Shown here: in pieces, positions 36,671 to 48,501 of the stretch
Numbering within the stretch: the first letter of the stretch is position 1
Layout: every line of letters begins with the position of its first letter
From: Spizellomyces sp. 'palustris'
Taxonomy: Eukaryota > Chytridiomycota > Chytridiomycetes > Spizellomycetales > Spizellomycetaceae
Reading direction: 5' to 3'
DNA: 64,000 nt
NCBI GenBank assembly: GCA_006535965.1
Contig: QEAR01000037.1
Span: 124,001 to 188,000 of the forward strand
Notes under the pieces: model-generated
Databases searched by the model: none
What the model was told of the DNA's origin: nothing
The model's input: the letters and a program-made list of their open reading frames with translations, nothing else
Position numbers and translations under genes: made by a program

Positions 36671-38231
36671 CGTCAACAATATACAGAAGAAAGAAACCCG
36701 AAAAAAACCCCAATAAAACCTTAACGACAAAAAGCAAACATCTGACGAGCTCCCAAGGTGAACGATCCTTTTGTCCTGCGACGGCCGATTACTTGAACGA
36801 GTGCACAGTCACCCAACGCTGTAAATTTCTGCGGCTAATTTCCGATCACACACACTCGAATGCATTCTATAACTCGATCTTGGATGTGTGAGATTGATTA
36901 CGACATCTCTCAGCATATCTTGTCGTTTATTTTTCCTTGTCATAAGCAGAAATGCCTGCTATCAGCATGGAATAAACTGTCACGGACTGATAAAAGTGCT
37001 CTTACCCAGGTTCAGCTGCTGCCCGGCTCATGTCGACCTACGAGGGGAATGAACATCCATTGTTGATGGATTGTTTCGACGCTGAGGTACCAACTATGTT
37101 GTTATGTGCACACCTACAACACGGGATTTGAGGTGCAGGAACGACTCTGTGTGTCGATTGATGAATGTTTAACGGATGTGATGATGGACTTGTCTTTCGC
37201 GCCAACTGCACGGTGACATGGAAAAGAGGACCGCCCAACAATTATCTTGTCAAGTATGCTGCAGTAAAACATGTGGCCAAGTATCGCTCGTTAAAACATG
37301 TAGCCGGGAATCGTCAAACCCGCACGTGCATCAAGAAACGTGGAAAGGAAAACGGCTTTGAACAAAACGTGCAGCGACGAGTCCGCAAGGTATTTGCTGT
37401 TGATCTTTTGGCGCGAATGGATCCTGTCTGGAGTCTTCCTACGACAAAGAGGCCCTCATCGGGTTCCCGGAGTTCCCGGAATCATAAATGTACCACTTTT
37501 AGCCCAACAATGAACCAGACAATGATTCATGCACACCTCCAATGCAACATCTTTGGTTTAACGTTGTCCAATAACGTGATCTTGCTCTACTGCAAAAGGG
37601 TTGCACTTGACACCAAGACTGTCCACAAATTCGGCTTCGTATCACTCACCCTAGTTACATACGTAACTTGCAGTGTTGCTTTTTGCATCCTAAACCTCCT
37701 AATTGTCCTCGCGTAAACTTCCCGTCCTTCCAAAGTTCCTAGTTGGGAACCCAAAAAAGGACGGAACTCTGGTAAGGCTGGCTGCAGCAATCAACAGAAA
37801 AAGGACTGCCCAACTATTTTTTTTTTGCGTGATGGTCTAGCAAATTAAGATGCACGTAGGAAAAAAGCGGTCGAAACTGATCCACGTGCCTCGTGCAGCC
37901 AGAGTTGGGGCCAGCTAGGTGCATGTTGGCCTTTGCAAGTACCGCTGCAAGGAAAAAAAGGACCAAAAAATAACTAAAGAAAGGCGATCAAAATGCCCAT
38001 TAATACAAAATTGCTTCCTTCCACTTACCCATGCTGCCAGTATTTGTGATCAACATTGTGTGTTGGTGGGTTGCGCTCGTTGTTCATTAAAGCGAAAGTT
38101 CCACGGCGCAGAATGTGGGGTTCTTAAAAAGACGGGACCGCAATCTCTGTCCTTCCCCCAGTGGTAAGGCAAGTCCCAAATCGACCTCTCACCTCTCAGC
38201 GTCTGCAACCAAGCGGGTGAATTTATACCTC
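36671..38231. other. gene-poor interval with hairpin and direct repeat
   Basis: About 1.56 kb between divergent genes for a membrane SH3 protein and a PhoD phosphatase. A 183-codon open frame (37165-37716) has no family signature. Visible small structures are a tandem 9-base repeat GTTCCCGGA (37463-37480), an inverted repeat (37722-37764), an 11-base T tract near 37817-37827 and a CACGTG near 37883. The right-hand 200 bases are presumably the phosphatase promoter and leader. Confidence 0.45.
37722..37764. repeat. imperfect inverted repeat (hairpin)
   Basis: The outer arms CCGTCCTT (37722-37729) and AAGGACGG (37757-37764) are perfect complements, and an inner pair GTTCC (37735-37739) / GGAAC (37746-37750) nests within them. 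It lies in an intergenic gap with no coding signal. It may be a transcript-end hairpin, a regulatory site or chance. Confidence 0.45.
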
Positions 38232-40143
38232 ATGAAAGTACTATTAGTTCCCGTCTTCTTTGCCGTTGCGGCTTTGGCGGCTCCGCTCGCATCCCCCGTC
38301 GAGTTCCAAGATAATCTCGCCTTCAATTCGCCTATCATCAATTATCCTTCCCTTGCAGTCACAAAACCCGATCATGAATTGCTACGGCGACAGATCCAGA
38401 TGGGTAAGCCAGTGCCCAAGCCCAGGCCTTCTCCTCCATCAGGACCGTCAAAAGGGGCACCACGAGTTCCCACTGTGACGTTTGTGCACGGTGTGGCCTC
38501 TGGTGATCCTTTGTCAGATGCCGTCATGTACGTGTTTCTCCTCTTGTTTCGTCCAGGCTTGTCGCAAGCACATCGCTGACATTGTCACCTTTGTTTTGAT
38601 CAGCATCTGGACAAAGGTCACCTCAAAGGATACCGCCATTCCAGTGAACTACCAAGTTTCAACAACAGAAAATTTCTCTACCCTGGTGCAGAATGGAACG
38701 GTGGTGACTACCGGCGACGTGGATTACACTGTCAAAGTCGACGTAAAGGGGCTCCAACCCACGACTACTTACTACTACCGCTTTGTGGTTGAGACCCCTT
38801 CTGGAACTGCCACATCTCCCGTTGGCAAGACCCACACTCTTCCTACCGAGGATGCCGACATTGAAAGCTACAAATTGGCCGTCGTCAGCTGCAGTAACCT
38901 CCCTCAGGGATTTTTCAATGCATACAATGGCATCTCACGCCGCACGGATGTGGACGTTGTACTGCATTTGGGGGACTACATCTATGAATATGGAAACAAA
39001 AAGTACGGTGATGGGACAGCAATCGGTCGCATTCCTCAACCTGACAAGGATATTGTCACGTAAGTGTTCGGTTACGTTGAGATTTTGTTACCGCACAGAC
39101 CGCTAACATGTCCCTCAACAGTCTGTCAGACTACCGCACCCGCCACGCCCAATACAAGACCGATCCCGATCTACAGCTCGCTCACCGCAACGTCCCGTGG
39201 ATAACCGTTTGGGACGATCATGAATTCGCTGACAACTCTTGGAAAGACGGTGCAGCGAACCATGACCCTGCGACGCAAGGTCCTTGGGAAGCACGCAAAC
39301 TTGCAGCCATGCGGGCATACTTTGAATACATGCCCATTCGGTCGGCCCTGATTGATGGAAAGGGCAAGATTTACCGAAGCTTCCATGTCGGAAAGCTGTT
39401 GGATTTGATGATGTTGGATACGAGAATTATTGGCAGAGATAAGACGGATGAGAAGAAAGATCAAGTAATCAATGCCCCCGGCCGCACTGTGAGTACTTGT
39501 GTTCAATTTCCGGCAAGGTCTTCAATAGTCCAACCATGTGGCTCACGTCCTGCATCTGACTTAGCTCCTGGGCGCTGAACAAGAATCCTGGCTTTACAAC
39601 CAACTCTCAGAGTCGAGTCAAGGCGGCACAAAATGGCGCCTTTTGGGCAACCAAGTCACTTTTGCCCCGATGAAGATTTTGGGCCAGACGACTTTTGGAG
39701 ACAGTTGGGACGGATATCCCGCTTCCCGAGCCCGGCTCATGTCGCACCTTATAGACAATAACATCCACAACACTGTCGTCTTGACCGGTGACATTCACAC
39801 AGCTTTCGCCTTTGACGTACCAGAAAACCCGTACAATCCCTTCAAATACGGCCCCATTTCCGGGCGCGGATCGGTGTTGGTGGAGTTTGTTGGCACGAGT
39901 GTGACCAGCCCTGGTGCGGGCTTTGCGGCTGTGGCTGGCTTGAGACTGAGCCAGCCTCATTTGAAGTTTGGCAATGGGAAGGACCATGGATACATGCTTG
40001 TGACGGTCACGGAGGAAAAGGTGTCAACAGAGTATGTGATTGTTGGTGCGATCGATAGAAGAACACGTGCAGAGTTCACTGATGCCATAGTGGAGACAAC
40101 AAGTGGGTCAGGAAGGATCACAAGTGTTCAAACGTTTGACTGA
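38232..40143 (+). CDS. secreted PhoD-family alkaline phosphatase/phosphodiesterase
   Basis: A secreted phosphoesterase of the PhoD type, which uses a metal centre to cleave phosphomono- or diesters and helps scavenge phosphate. The start MKVLLVPVFFAVAALAAP (ATG at 38232) is a clear signal peptide. An N-terminal immunoglobulin-like PhoD_N domain follows (FVHGVASGDPLSDAV, IWTKVT, YYYRFVVET). The catalytic core has LAVVSCSNLPQGFFNAYNGI, VDVVLHLGDYIYEYGNKKYG, VPWITVWDDHEFADNSWKDG, LDTRIIGRD, WRLLGNQVTFAP and VVLTGDIHTAFAFDVPENPY, i.e. the metal-binding Asp/Asn/His motifs. Three introns (near 38528-38604, 39060-39120 and 39489-39564) keep the frame. The stop TGA is at 40141-40143. An upstream in-frame ATG at 38115 would bury the signal peptide and is not preferred. 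Confidence 0.92.
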
Positions 40144-40581
40144 GTAGGTGGGGCTTTATGCATGATATTGGGTTTGCCTCGTATATAGTAGATAGGGAGA
40201 TTACTCTTGATATTGATAATCACAAAGTACTTTTTGCCTTACCTGGTGTAAGGCTTGAACTCGGAATAGCGTGAACAGGCTGCAAATGAATTCACTTCAA
40301 AAGTTGACATAAACCAACGAGGCCAAACCTCTCATCGTTCTCGCCCCATCCACAATACCACACTGGGTTTGCCCATCTGCGGCCACATGGGCTAATCGTG
40401 CACGTCACCAGAAAATGTGGACGAACAAGGTAATCAATCTCCAAATTAAATTAGTTGTCAAACAAAAAAAATGCGAAACTATAAGCTACAGCAGAAGCAA
40501 CGAGATATCCTCACCCTCATAGGAGGATACCTTTCTCGCCGACACTCCCACCTATTCCTAAACTATTTGTCTACCGTCTCA

Positions 40582-43094
40582 TTAAATACCCAACTCCAAT
40601 TCATCCAGTCTTCGCTGCAACTTTTTCCGTTCCTCCTGCTCCAGACTGGAATCTCTTAGCCGCTCCCTCAACGCCGTAATTTGCCTTTGAGTCCGTAATT
40701 CTTCTTCTTGCTCCCTTCGCAACGCCAGATACGTTTGCTCCGTGATGCGGCCACTCAACAAAAGCATTTCAAGAGAATCCACTTTTTCGGGTGCGTGCTG
40801 CATGACGGCCATGTTCATCGCGCCGCTCTCGAGCCGACTAGGGAGCCCAACTTCTAAACCGACCGGAAGGAGGCAGGCTAGCGGGAAGACGCCAGCTTTT
40901 CCTCCGCTGCCTTCTATTTGGCCAAAGGCGTAGCCGTCGTCATAAGCTAGGCGAACAGAGACGACATCGCCGGGTTTGATTTCCATTTCGTCGCCCATGA
41001 CGGGTTTGTAGGGGTGGATGACGGTGAACTTCTGAGTGAGTTGGCCTTCGGTGGAGGAAGTTCGACTCCGAGGCTTTCCTTTGTCGATTGCTCGGTATTC
41101 GCCAAGATCGTAAGATCCTCGTTCAGCGCTTGATATACCGTCTGCTGGTATTTTTTGACTCCCAACAGCGACATCCCCGCTTTCGGGTCGTCGAGCTGGT
41201 CGTACTGACACATGCAATCTCTGTGTCTCTGGGATCTCTGCCAACGGTGGTAACACCTGACCATTTGTTGGAGGGCTCTCCCCATCTGCCGCCACAGCCT
41301 TCTCACCGTCGGCTTTAACCTCTTTTTGCTGCCGTCGTGTTCTCCTTTTCCAAACCAATACCCCGGCTCCCGCCATAAGGCCCACCGTCACTACAGGTAT
41401 TAGGACAGAGAGGAGTATTATCGCGGTTGTTCCCAAACCCGTATTTGACGTTCGATTGAAAATGTCCATGATCGCTGTGGTGGCGGCATCAAGACCGGCG
41501 CCGACAGCATATGTACCGACGAGAATTCCAGCAAAGTACTTTGACATTGCGAGCGCTACTTCAATCCAAACCGGTGCAGCAGCGCTAGATGGAAGATTAA
41601 ATGGTAAGAGACTGGGAATTGTATCGCAACGTACAGAGCTACAAACTGCTGTATCTGAAAATTGTCTTCAAAAATTAGTGTTGTTGCCAGATCAACTCGG
41701 AGGATAACCCACATACCATTGTACAAAGCCTTTAACGTAGGGGGTGCACCAAATGTGGCGGCCCTCGCCTGCTGCACCACTGCTCCAGTCAAGAAAAGTA
41801 AGGCTTGAATCACCTGGGTATCATTGAGATGCCCTCCAGCTCGTGTCATTGCCAAATGATATCCCCCTCGTACGGAGACTAGTGGGTTCGCCGCTCCGGG
41901 GCTGTTGCCTGATATTACTTTATATGTCCATCCCTTTCCGGCAAATGCATCCGAGGTTCTCTTTGCCGCGGAAGTGGAACCACGATAAAAAATGGCATCG
42001 CCGGTCAGCCAGGTTTGTAGCGCCTTTGTACCAGTAAATGAGAGCGTCTTTTGAGCGATGTATCCTTTCGAGATCCATTCTAGTAGTTCGGTAAGAACGC
42101 CTTGATTTTGCGGGGTATTTATTGCGACTTGATGGCCAAACTTCAACAGATCGCCCCCGGATGGGCTCACTGTCATGAAAAGTTCGGAAAACAGTTCAAC
42201 AATGTCGAAGCCTTCATAGATTACATTCTTTTAGGTCGACGAATTCTCATAACAAAATGTGCGCAAACGAACCTTGAAAGCCGGCTACAAAACACAGAAG
42301 AGAGCGATGCGACGCCAATTCAGCTGGCCAAATAGTTTCACATGCGGCAGCCATATCATCCAAACTGGTGGGCATCGTGACGTTGTATTTTGCTAGCAAA
42401 TCCGTTCTTGCGTATATCACCCCATAATCCGTCCACATCGGCAAGGCAACTTTTGACATCATCAAGCGAATCAGCACCCCAATTGAGAGATACACAAAAC
42501 AAAGATATGGCAACCTACCTAGGTTTCCCTTCACGGCATCACTATTTACAATGCCCGCATACTGCTCACTAACTCTGTCACTTATCAACTGCCCAATCTG
42601 TGCCTGCCCGGTCTCTGGACCCCATGTGAATAGATTGAAAAACGCCCCCGGCCATTCTTCCAGCCATGACACATCAAGGGCAATCAGATCGTATGTCGGA
42701 TCGGATTTAGCGAGAAAGGGTTGGACAAACGCATAGTAGTCACCAGGGTCTGCCGTTTGCTAAAAATGCAGAGTTAAATCTTCATATTACAAGAAAAAAC
42801 GTTACGGATTGTAGAGCGGCTTACAGATGGTTGCAAGTCAAAGCGAATATCTATTCCAGTGGACTGGAAAAACTGATTCTTGAGTGAGATCAGCTGATTG
42901 AGTTCGTCCGCAGTTGAATCGTAGAACAATGGTTTCATTAGGACGCTCACTAGAGGGAAGCCCTTTAAGTAACGAAACCTCAACATTCTATCCAAGTAAA
43001 CCGGCAACTTACCAGACTTGACTTCCTGACCGTTCACCCATCCTAATAGCAGTGGCCAGACAGCCCACCCCAGGATACCCCTCCACGGCGGCAT
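40582..43094 (-). CDS. solute-binding protein - TM - SH3 fusion receptor
   Basis: Six exons (43094-43013, 42949-42825, 42759-42519, 42449-42273, 42211-41717, 41654-40582) join in phase to 730 aa. Residues 1-22 are a signal peptide (MPPWRGILGWAVWPLLLGWV). Residues about 24-440 match bacterial ABC sugar-binding proteins (periplasmic binding protein class II): DPTYDLIALDVSWLEEWPG, KGNLVALPMWTDYGVIYARTD, LLAKYNVTMPTSLDDMA, VAINTPQNQGVLTELLEWIS, SVRGGYHLAMTRAGG. A single membrane helix lies at about 449-476 (AIILLSVLIPVVTVGLMAG), followed by KRRTRR. An SH3 domain spans about 582-636 (FTVIHPYKPVMGDEMEIKPG, DGYAFGQIEG, AGVFPLACL). The tail (665-730) is a charged coiled coil that opens with a SHOCT-like LLLSGRITEQTYLALRRE. 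It should sit in the plasma membrane with the binding domain outside and SH3 inside. The ligand is unknown, with sugars likely by family. Confidence 0.86.
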
Positions 43095-43739
43095 CCTGTG
43101 AGAAGGTAGTATGGAAATGTCTCTAGTCCAATCGACTGGGGATGACGTCCAAAGCCTGAAAATGGCCAAAAAGCACCTGAACCTTGGAGGTTCTCAAGAC
43201 CCAAAGAGCTAACGCAATATAATAGGTACTGGGTCAACAAAAAGACGCTCTCTCTCCGGTGCACGTCAAGCTTAAAGAGCGAATGCTATGACCGCTGGGT
43301 AAAATGTCTTGAAGAATCTATCCGATTTGTAACCGAGGGAAAGTTTCGACAGGTCGGCATATAATGAGAAAAGCCCCCCGTATTTGCAGTTCTATCTCGT
43401 CGAATAAGGCGCTATGGTTCAGAGTGCAGCTGCGCGTATAAAAACTGCGGACAGAGTCCTTGTTGAATCTCAATGGCCAACAACACTTGCAAGACCAGGT
43501 CAGAAAGACATCCAGCGTCTAAATCATCACCTTGGTGTTATTTTGGTATAATGCGCACCAAACCTTAAAGAGATTAGCTAAGCCTCAGTCGCCCAGCGAG
43601 ACACGGTTGGCGATTCTTTTGCAACGCACTTTTGTTCGTATATCAGATGTATTCGGTATAAAATTCAAACACCAATAAAATAAGGAAACAGCATATATAC
43701 ACAAAATAAATCCAAAATGCGAGAGTTTGCTATCCTACA
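43095..43739. other. intergenic, promoter of the binding-protein/SH3 gene
   Basis: A 645-bp gap between the sulfate permease stop and the receptor start, both on the minus strand. No gene was recognised; a minus frame at 43043-43264 overlaps the receptor exon out of frame. The interval near 43640-43690 is A/T-rich and probably holds the permease 3' end signal. Confidence 0.45.
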
Positions 43740-46195
43740 CTAATTGTGCACCTTGATCTCCTCAATCTCTGGATGCTTCTTCTCAAAGCTGGGTGCACGA
43801 CTACGGCGGCGCTCAATCGCCGCAACTGCCAGATCAACTGTGGCATGGAAAAACTCTCTCACATCAACAAAGGGAACCAGGTTCTTGTCGGTAGAACTTG
43901 GGAGATTAGAGTTGGCAGCAGTCTCCTCGACAGGAATATCTGTGGGAACAACTGGGGTAACATCCCGGTCTGTTCGTGTAATAGCTAGGAAGTATTCTAG
44001 TATACGTTCGAATCGTGGCCGCACGTGAGCAAAGTGGATTTCAACTCGTTGTCCAGCAAACGCGTCCATATCCCGCCGAAGGTCGACTAGAGTTTGAACA
44101 CCAGTGGTGTCAATGCCGTTGACTGCAGAAAAATCAAAAACAACCGCGCGAAGACGAGGAAGATTTGTCAATGTGTCGCCTGAGTGCGAACCCGAGTCGA
44201 CGCTGTTTTTGCGAGAGGGTGTGACACTCGGAGAGTTGTCATTGTCGCGAATTTCCAGACGAATGTCTGGAACGATCTCCTGTTCTGACACGGCCTTCTT
44301 TTTGGTGAGAGCCTTCCTCGCTCTTTTGATCCTATCATCCGTATCATCACACCACAGTTTCTCATTAGACTTCAACGCCGGGCCACCAAATTCAGTGCTT
44401 TCAATCACAATCTCCTTGATATGCTCCGCAAAGTAATTGGCATTCGGGTAGGTCAAACTCTCTTCCAGTTTGAATACCAAAACTCCAGGTGGCGGTGGTG
44501 ACGCAGTACGGCCGAGTTGAGCATCCTTTACATTCACCCAGAGGCCAGTGTCGGTCGAGCGGGCCAAAACTTGGTAATGTGGGCGAGCGAGACGATATAG
44601 GAGGACGACAACAGCAAAGCCGACAGACACATAGATACCAATCTCGATACTGAAGAAGAAGGTGAAAAAGAGAGCCAGAAGGAAAGCAAAAAGGTCCAAG
44701 AATTGAATGTCCCAGAGCTGCTTAACAAGCGCCGGCCGACTGATCAGGTCACTGATGGCGCTAATGATGATTGCGGACAGGATGGCACTCGGAATATAAT
44801 AGAAGAGTGGGGTCAGCACGTACAGTGCCAGGACAACAATTGCGGCAGTGAACAGGGCGGCAAGCGGACTTCGGACACCAGATTGAGATTTGATGGCAGA
44901 TCGGGAGAAAGATCCGGTCGCTGGGTATGCACCCAAGAAAGATCCGAGAAAGTTGGTGAAGCCCAAAGCCACTAATTCTTGGTTGGCATCTGGCCGGTAG
45001 CCGTTTAGACGACCATAACTTTTTACAACAGCAATATGCTCGAGAATTGCAACGATAACGACGGTGACGGATGCTGGGGCAACCTTGCTGAGATCGCTGA
45101 CGTCCGGGACATGAAGAGGGCCAAATCCCTTTGGAATATCCCCAACAATCCGAACTCTGGGCGACTTGCGGTTCTCGTGGTTAATAGCGTAGCTGATCGC
45201 GGTAAAGATGATGATGACAACTGCGTTCCGTGCAAGGGCGACCCATTTCATCACAGGATAACCGCGCTTTACTGCGTATCGACAACCAAACTTGAACAGT
45301 AGGAGAGCTACAAGACCAGCAAAGCCAAACGCCGCGTCCAGCTGAGTCTGTCCTAGGGCTTTCAAAGTGTTTCCAAGGACTTGGTAGGCAGGATCGTTTG
45401 TGTTAATTCCCTTGATACCGAGAAGCCCGGCAAACTGGCCAATGATGATTCCGATACCAGCACCAGTCGTAAAACCGGCAATCACAGGAGCAGGAATAAA
45501 GTCAACGATGATACCCAATCGAAAGAGACCCAGCGCCAACTGGATTAGACCAGTCAAGAATGAAACCGCGATGGCAAAGGTGACAGGATCCATGGACTTG
45601 TCCGCATTGTACGTGGCGAGAACTTGGCCGGTCAATTGAGAAACGACAGCCGTGGCACCGATAGTAACGTCTTTCGAAGTGGCAAACAGACAGTAGACCA
45701 GAACTCCAGTGAAGGAGGTATAGAGACCATATTGAAGCGGAAGAGTGGCGAGTTTGGCGTAAGCAAGGGCCTATAGAAGCACATCTAGATTAGTCATCCT
45801 GATTCTATATTATTCCAAACGATCATTTATCATCATACCTGTGGAATGACTACAATCCCAACAGTCAACCCGGCAATCAAATCACCATAAAGCCAATCCC
45901 TATTATAACGGGGTAACCATCCAGCAATAGGGAACAACCTGCGGACATAGTCGACGCCAAAATCGGGAGCATGACGGAGACCCTCCTTTGCCTTTCGGGC
46001 AAATTGTTGATACTGCGTCGGGTATCTTAACTGGACCTTGGTGGGTCCTGAAGCCGTGTATGTCATTGTAGACTGTGAAGTGCCGTAATTAGTCAGGCGA
46101 GGGGATGATGAGAGAAGCGTGGCACGTTCAGATGAAGCAAGTCGTGCAGATCTATGCTGTGGGGAGCCGCCTTGCCAATCGCCGTGTGCAGGCAA
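43740..46195 (-). CDS. SulP-family sulfate permease with STAS domain
   Basis: A high-affinity sulfate importer-type SLC26/SulP protein. Exon 1 (from the ATG at 46195) encodes a Ser-rich cytosolic N-terminus, then RRLFPIAGWLPRYNRDWLYG, DLIAGLTVGIVVIPQ. The second exon continues ALAYAKLATLPLQYGLYTSF, VTIGATAVVSQLTGQVL, PAPVIAGFTTGAGIGIIIGQ, LGFTNFLGSFLGAYPATGSF SRSAIKSQSGVRSP and further helices. The C-terminal STAS domain (from VLVFKLEESLTYPNANYF) carries an acidic/phosphorylatable insert and LRAVVFDFSAVNGIDTTGVQ. The stop TAG is at 43740-43742. Length and order fit yeast Sul1/Sul2. A TCACGTG element at 46463-46469 lies 268 bp upstream of the ATG, the type of site bound by Cbf1-Met4 at yeast sulfur genes. 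Confidence 0.93.
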
Positions 46196-47912
46196 TGTGA
46201 GAAGTTAACGGAGGAGGTGGGTGGGTGGTAGGGGAAACGGGAAGCCAAGGGTCCTACTTATAGTCGCTTGTTCGTTGGACGATGGGCCTTTCAACTCGGC
46301 TGTTTTGAACACCTATTTTTTTTTTAAAAGTTCCCCACCGTTGTCCCCCTCCTCCCTTTGGCAAAACAAAAGATCGCGCTCTCTCAACAAGTTGAGGTTT
46401 GGATTGCGCGATGCGTCTTTTGATTGGTCAAATCTAATCGACAAGCCACATGTCGCTCATATCACGTGGATTATTTGAAATCTATGGAATGGCTTAGTAG
46501 CGCGTCTCTCGTTGAGAGTGGGGGGTGCGTTATTCAGCATTGGAATGGCGAGAGGTGTTCCCGGATCTGAATGAACGCCATATGCAAGAGGAACATATGG
46601 AACCATTGGGACGGAGAGGGAGCGAACACAAGCGGTTGGAAACGAATGGAACAAACGGAACAGGAGCCGTTTACCGCTCGCGATTTTTCTCTCCTCGTCC
46701 GATTCCCTTTGCTGTCTTTGACGGCTTTGTTTTTTTCTTTTCAAACCTCGATCTAGCCCCGCCTGCACATGTCTGCTGAGCAGCAAAGATAAAGTGGATA
46801 TCGGAACTTTCGGAGGGTTTCAAACCCTGGCACAAAGAATTCAAACAGTGTGGTTGTTACGCTCGGTTTAACCTTGTTCGGCGAATGCTGTTGAGGAGAT
46901 GGAATGCATCTCCGTTTTTCCTCCGATGACGTGCTTTTGATAGAGCAAGGCGACTGTTGCCCATTGTATTTTGTTCAACACTAGTTAGTCTGTGATCCGA
47001 TTTCAAGTTCTAGGTGCGGCCATCGCGTGAGCAGGCGGGCGATCCAGTGGCTCCTGCACCGTATCCTACTCACGTGTCTACCATGGTCAATAGGTAATAA
47101 GCTTCAGGGAATACAGCATTGTAGCGTAAATTACACAGCATCATGACATATCATACTGTCCCGGGAAGGTAACCATCGTATCGCTTTGCTACTCATCCCA
47201 GGGATATCTGCCCATCATTCTAGATCAGATGAGATATTGGGGATACAGATCGTTTATGCCCTGTTGTTTTTTTCATGGATCCTTGTATTTGCGCGCTCTT
47301 AAAATGCAAGCAGGGCACGTGCATTGGTAGGACATGACCCCTGGCGAAGGTTCCAATGTCTGGGCGCCTCCGAAGCCTCCATAGACATCATTTGGTGCTT
47401 AAGCCGGTGATGAGCAAAAGTGGTATACCGCACAATACTCCCTTTCATGTATGGGGTACATTTGGATACACATTTGTGGTAGGAAATGGGCATTTGTCAT
47501 GTTTGCTCGGTCAGTTGATGATTTGTTTATACTACTCGTTACTACAGTTATAGACGCTTCGTGTACCTTCTGCAGACACTTATCCCGTATACCACACGTA
47601 TCCCGCATATGCCCTGTTGGGTAGGCCTTGCTTATTCATAAGCTTTTAACTTTAAAAGCCGCGTCATTGCCTTCGCCTCTGCCTCATGCTAACATAAGCA
47701 ATGGCCGCCCTTGATCAAGCGCTCTGCGCAACAATAAGCGCTGATGCATTTGTTTGAATTCAAAACAGATCTGCTAATTTGACGCTGGACCTGGCGGCCC
47801 AAATTATGACAGAAAGACATGAGGTAGGTTACAGTGCGATCGATTTACCGAGAGTGTATTGGTAATATCTGGTGTTTAATGGCATTTGATTACCCCCTGA
47901 CCAGCATCATTT
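46196..47912. other. gene-poor interval upstream of the sulfate permease
   Basis: About 1.7 kb without a recognised gene. Short open frames (46457-46786 minus, 46525-46779 plus, 47356-47608) have no family signature. TCACGTG occurs at 46463-46469 and 47070-47076. The 3' part must contain the end of the GCSH transcript. No RNA gene was recognised. Confidence 0.45.
46463..46469. promoter_or_regulatory. TCACGTG site upstream of the sulfate permease
   Basis: A TCACGTG heptamer 268 bp upstream of the SulP ATG. In Saccharomyces this is the Cbf1-Met4 recognition sequence in sulfur-assimilation promoters, including sulfate permeases. CACGTG also occurs in several other gaps of the window, so the specificity is uncertain. 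Confidence 0.35.
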
Positions 47913-48501
47913 CTATTCCTTGACATGTTCCGCATACGCTGCCTCATCCAGCAAACCGTCCAGCTCCTCCTTTTTCGTAAGCTTGATCTTAGCGATCCAT
48001 CCTGTCACGTGTCAGGCCAGTTAGTACAGGGCTCGTCCCAGGGGGACCAACTATAATCGCACAAACCTTTCTCGAACGGACTCGAGTTGATCAAGCTCGG
48101 CTCGCTCTCCAACTCTTGATTAACTTCAATCACCTCCCCACTCAAAGGCGCATATACATCGCTAGCCGCCTTCACACTCTCGACAGCGCTCAACTGCTCT
48201 TTCTGCAGAACAGGTGTTCCAACCTCGGGAATTTCGACAAACACTACGTCACCGAGAGCTTTTGCAGCATATTCGGTGATTCCTACGGTGCCGACTCCAT
48301 TAGCATCCACAGAGACCCATTCGTGCTCGGGGGTGTATTTCCGCGCTTGACTATCCGATTAGCATAGATAAAACCTTCAGAGCCTCGGAATTAATACATA
48401 CTGGCGTATCCGCGCAAGGAGAGAAAAGCTGTCCGCTGAATAGGTTGTGGCCGGAAGCTGCGGGCAAAGACACGAGCAGAGGACAGGGTCTGGCGGAACA
48501 T
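47913..48501 (-). CDS. GCSH: glycine cleavage system H protein, mitochondrial
   Basis: The lipoyl-carrying H protein shuttles the aminomethyl group between the P, T and L proteins of the mitochondrial glycine cleavage system. Three exons: a mitochondrial presequence ([20 protein letters not shown], rich in Arg/Ser), then [40 protein letters not shown], and [20 protein letters not shown], where the Lys of ESVKA is the lipoylation site. The second intron joins SPFEKG to [17 protein letters not shown], and the protein ends AYAEHVKE with TAG at 47913-47915. The start at 48499-48501 is head to head with Mn-SOD, 205 bp apart. Confidence 0.95.

Noticed and set aside
37463-37480. Tandem GTTCCCGGA repeat resembling a heat-shock element
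   Set aside because: Units read GGA rather than GAA, only two copies exist, and no heat-shock gene is adjacent.
37165-37716. 183-codon open frame on the plus strand
   Set aside because: No recognisable family, odd composition and no splice partners; it sits in an otherwise gene-free gap, so it is probably chance.
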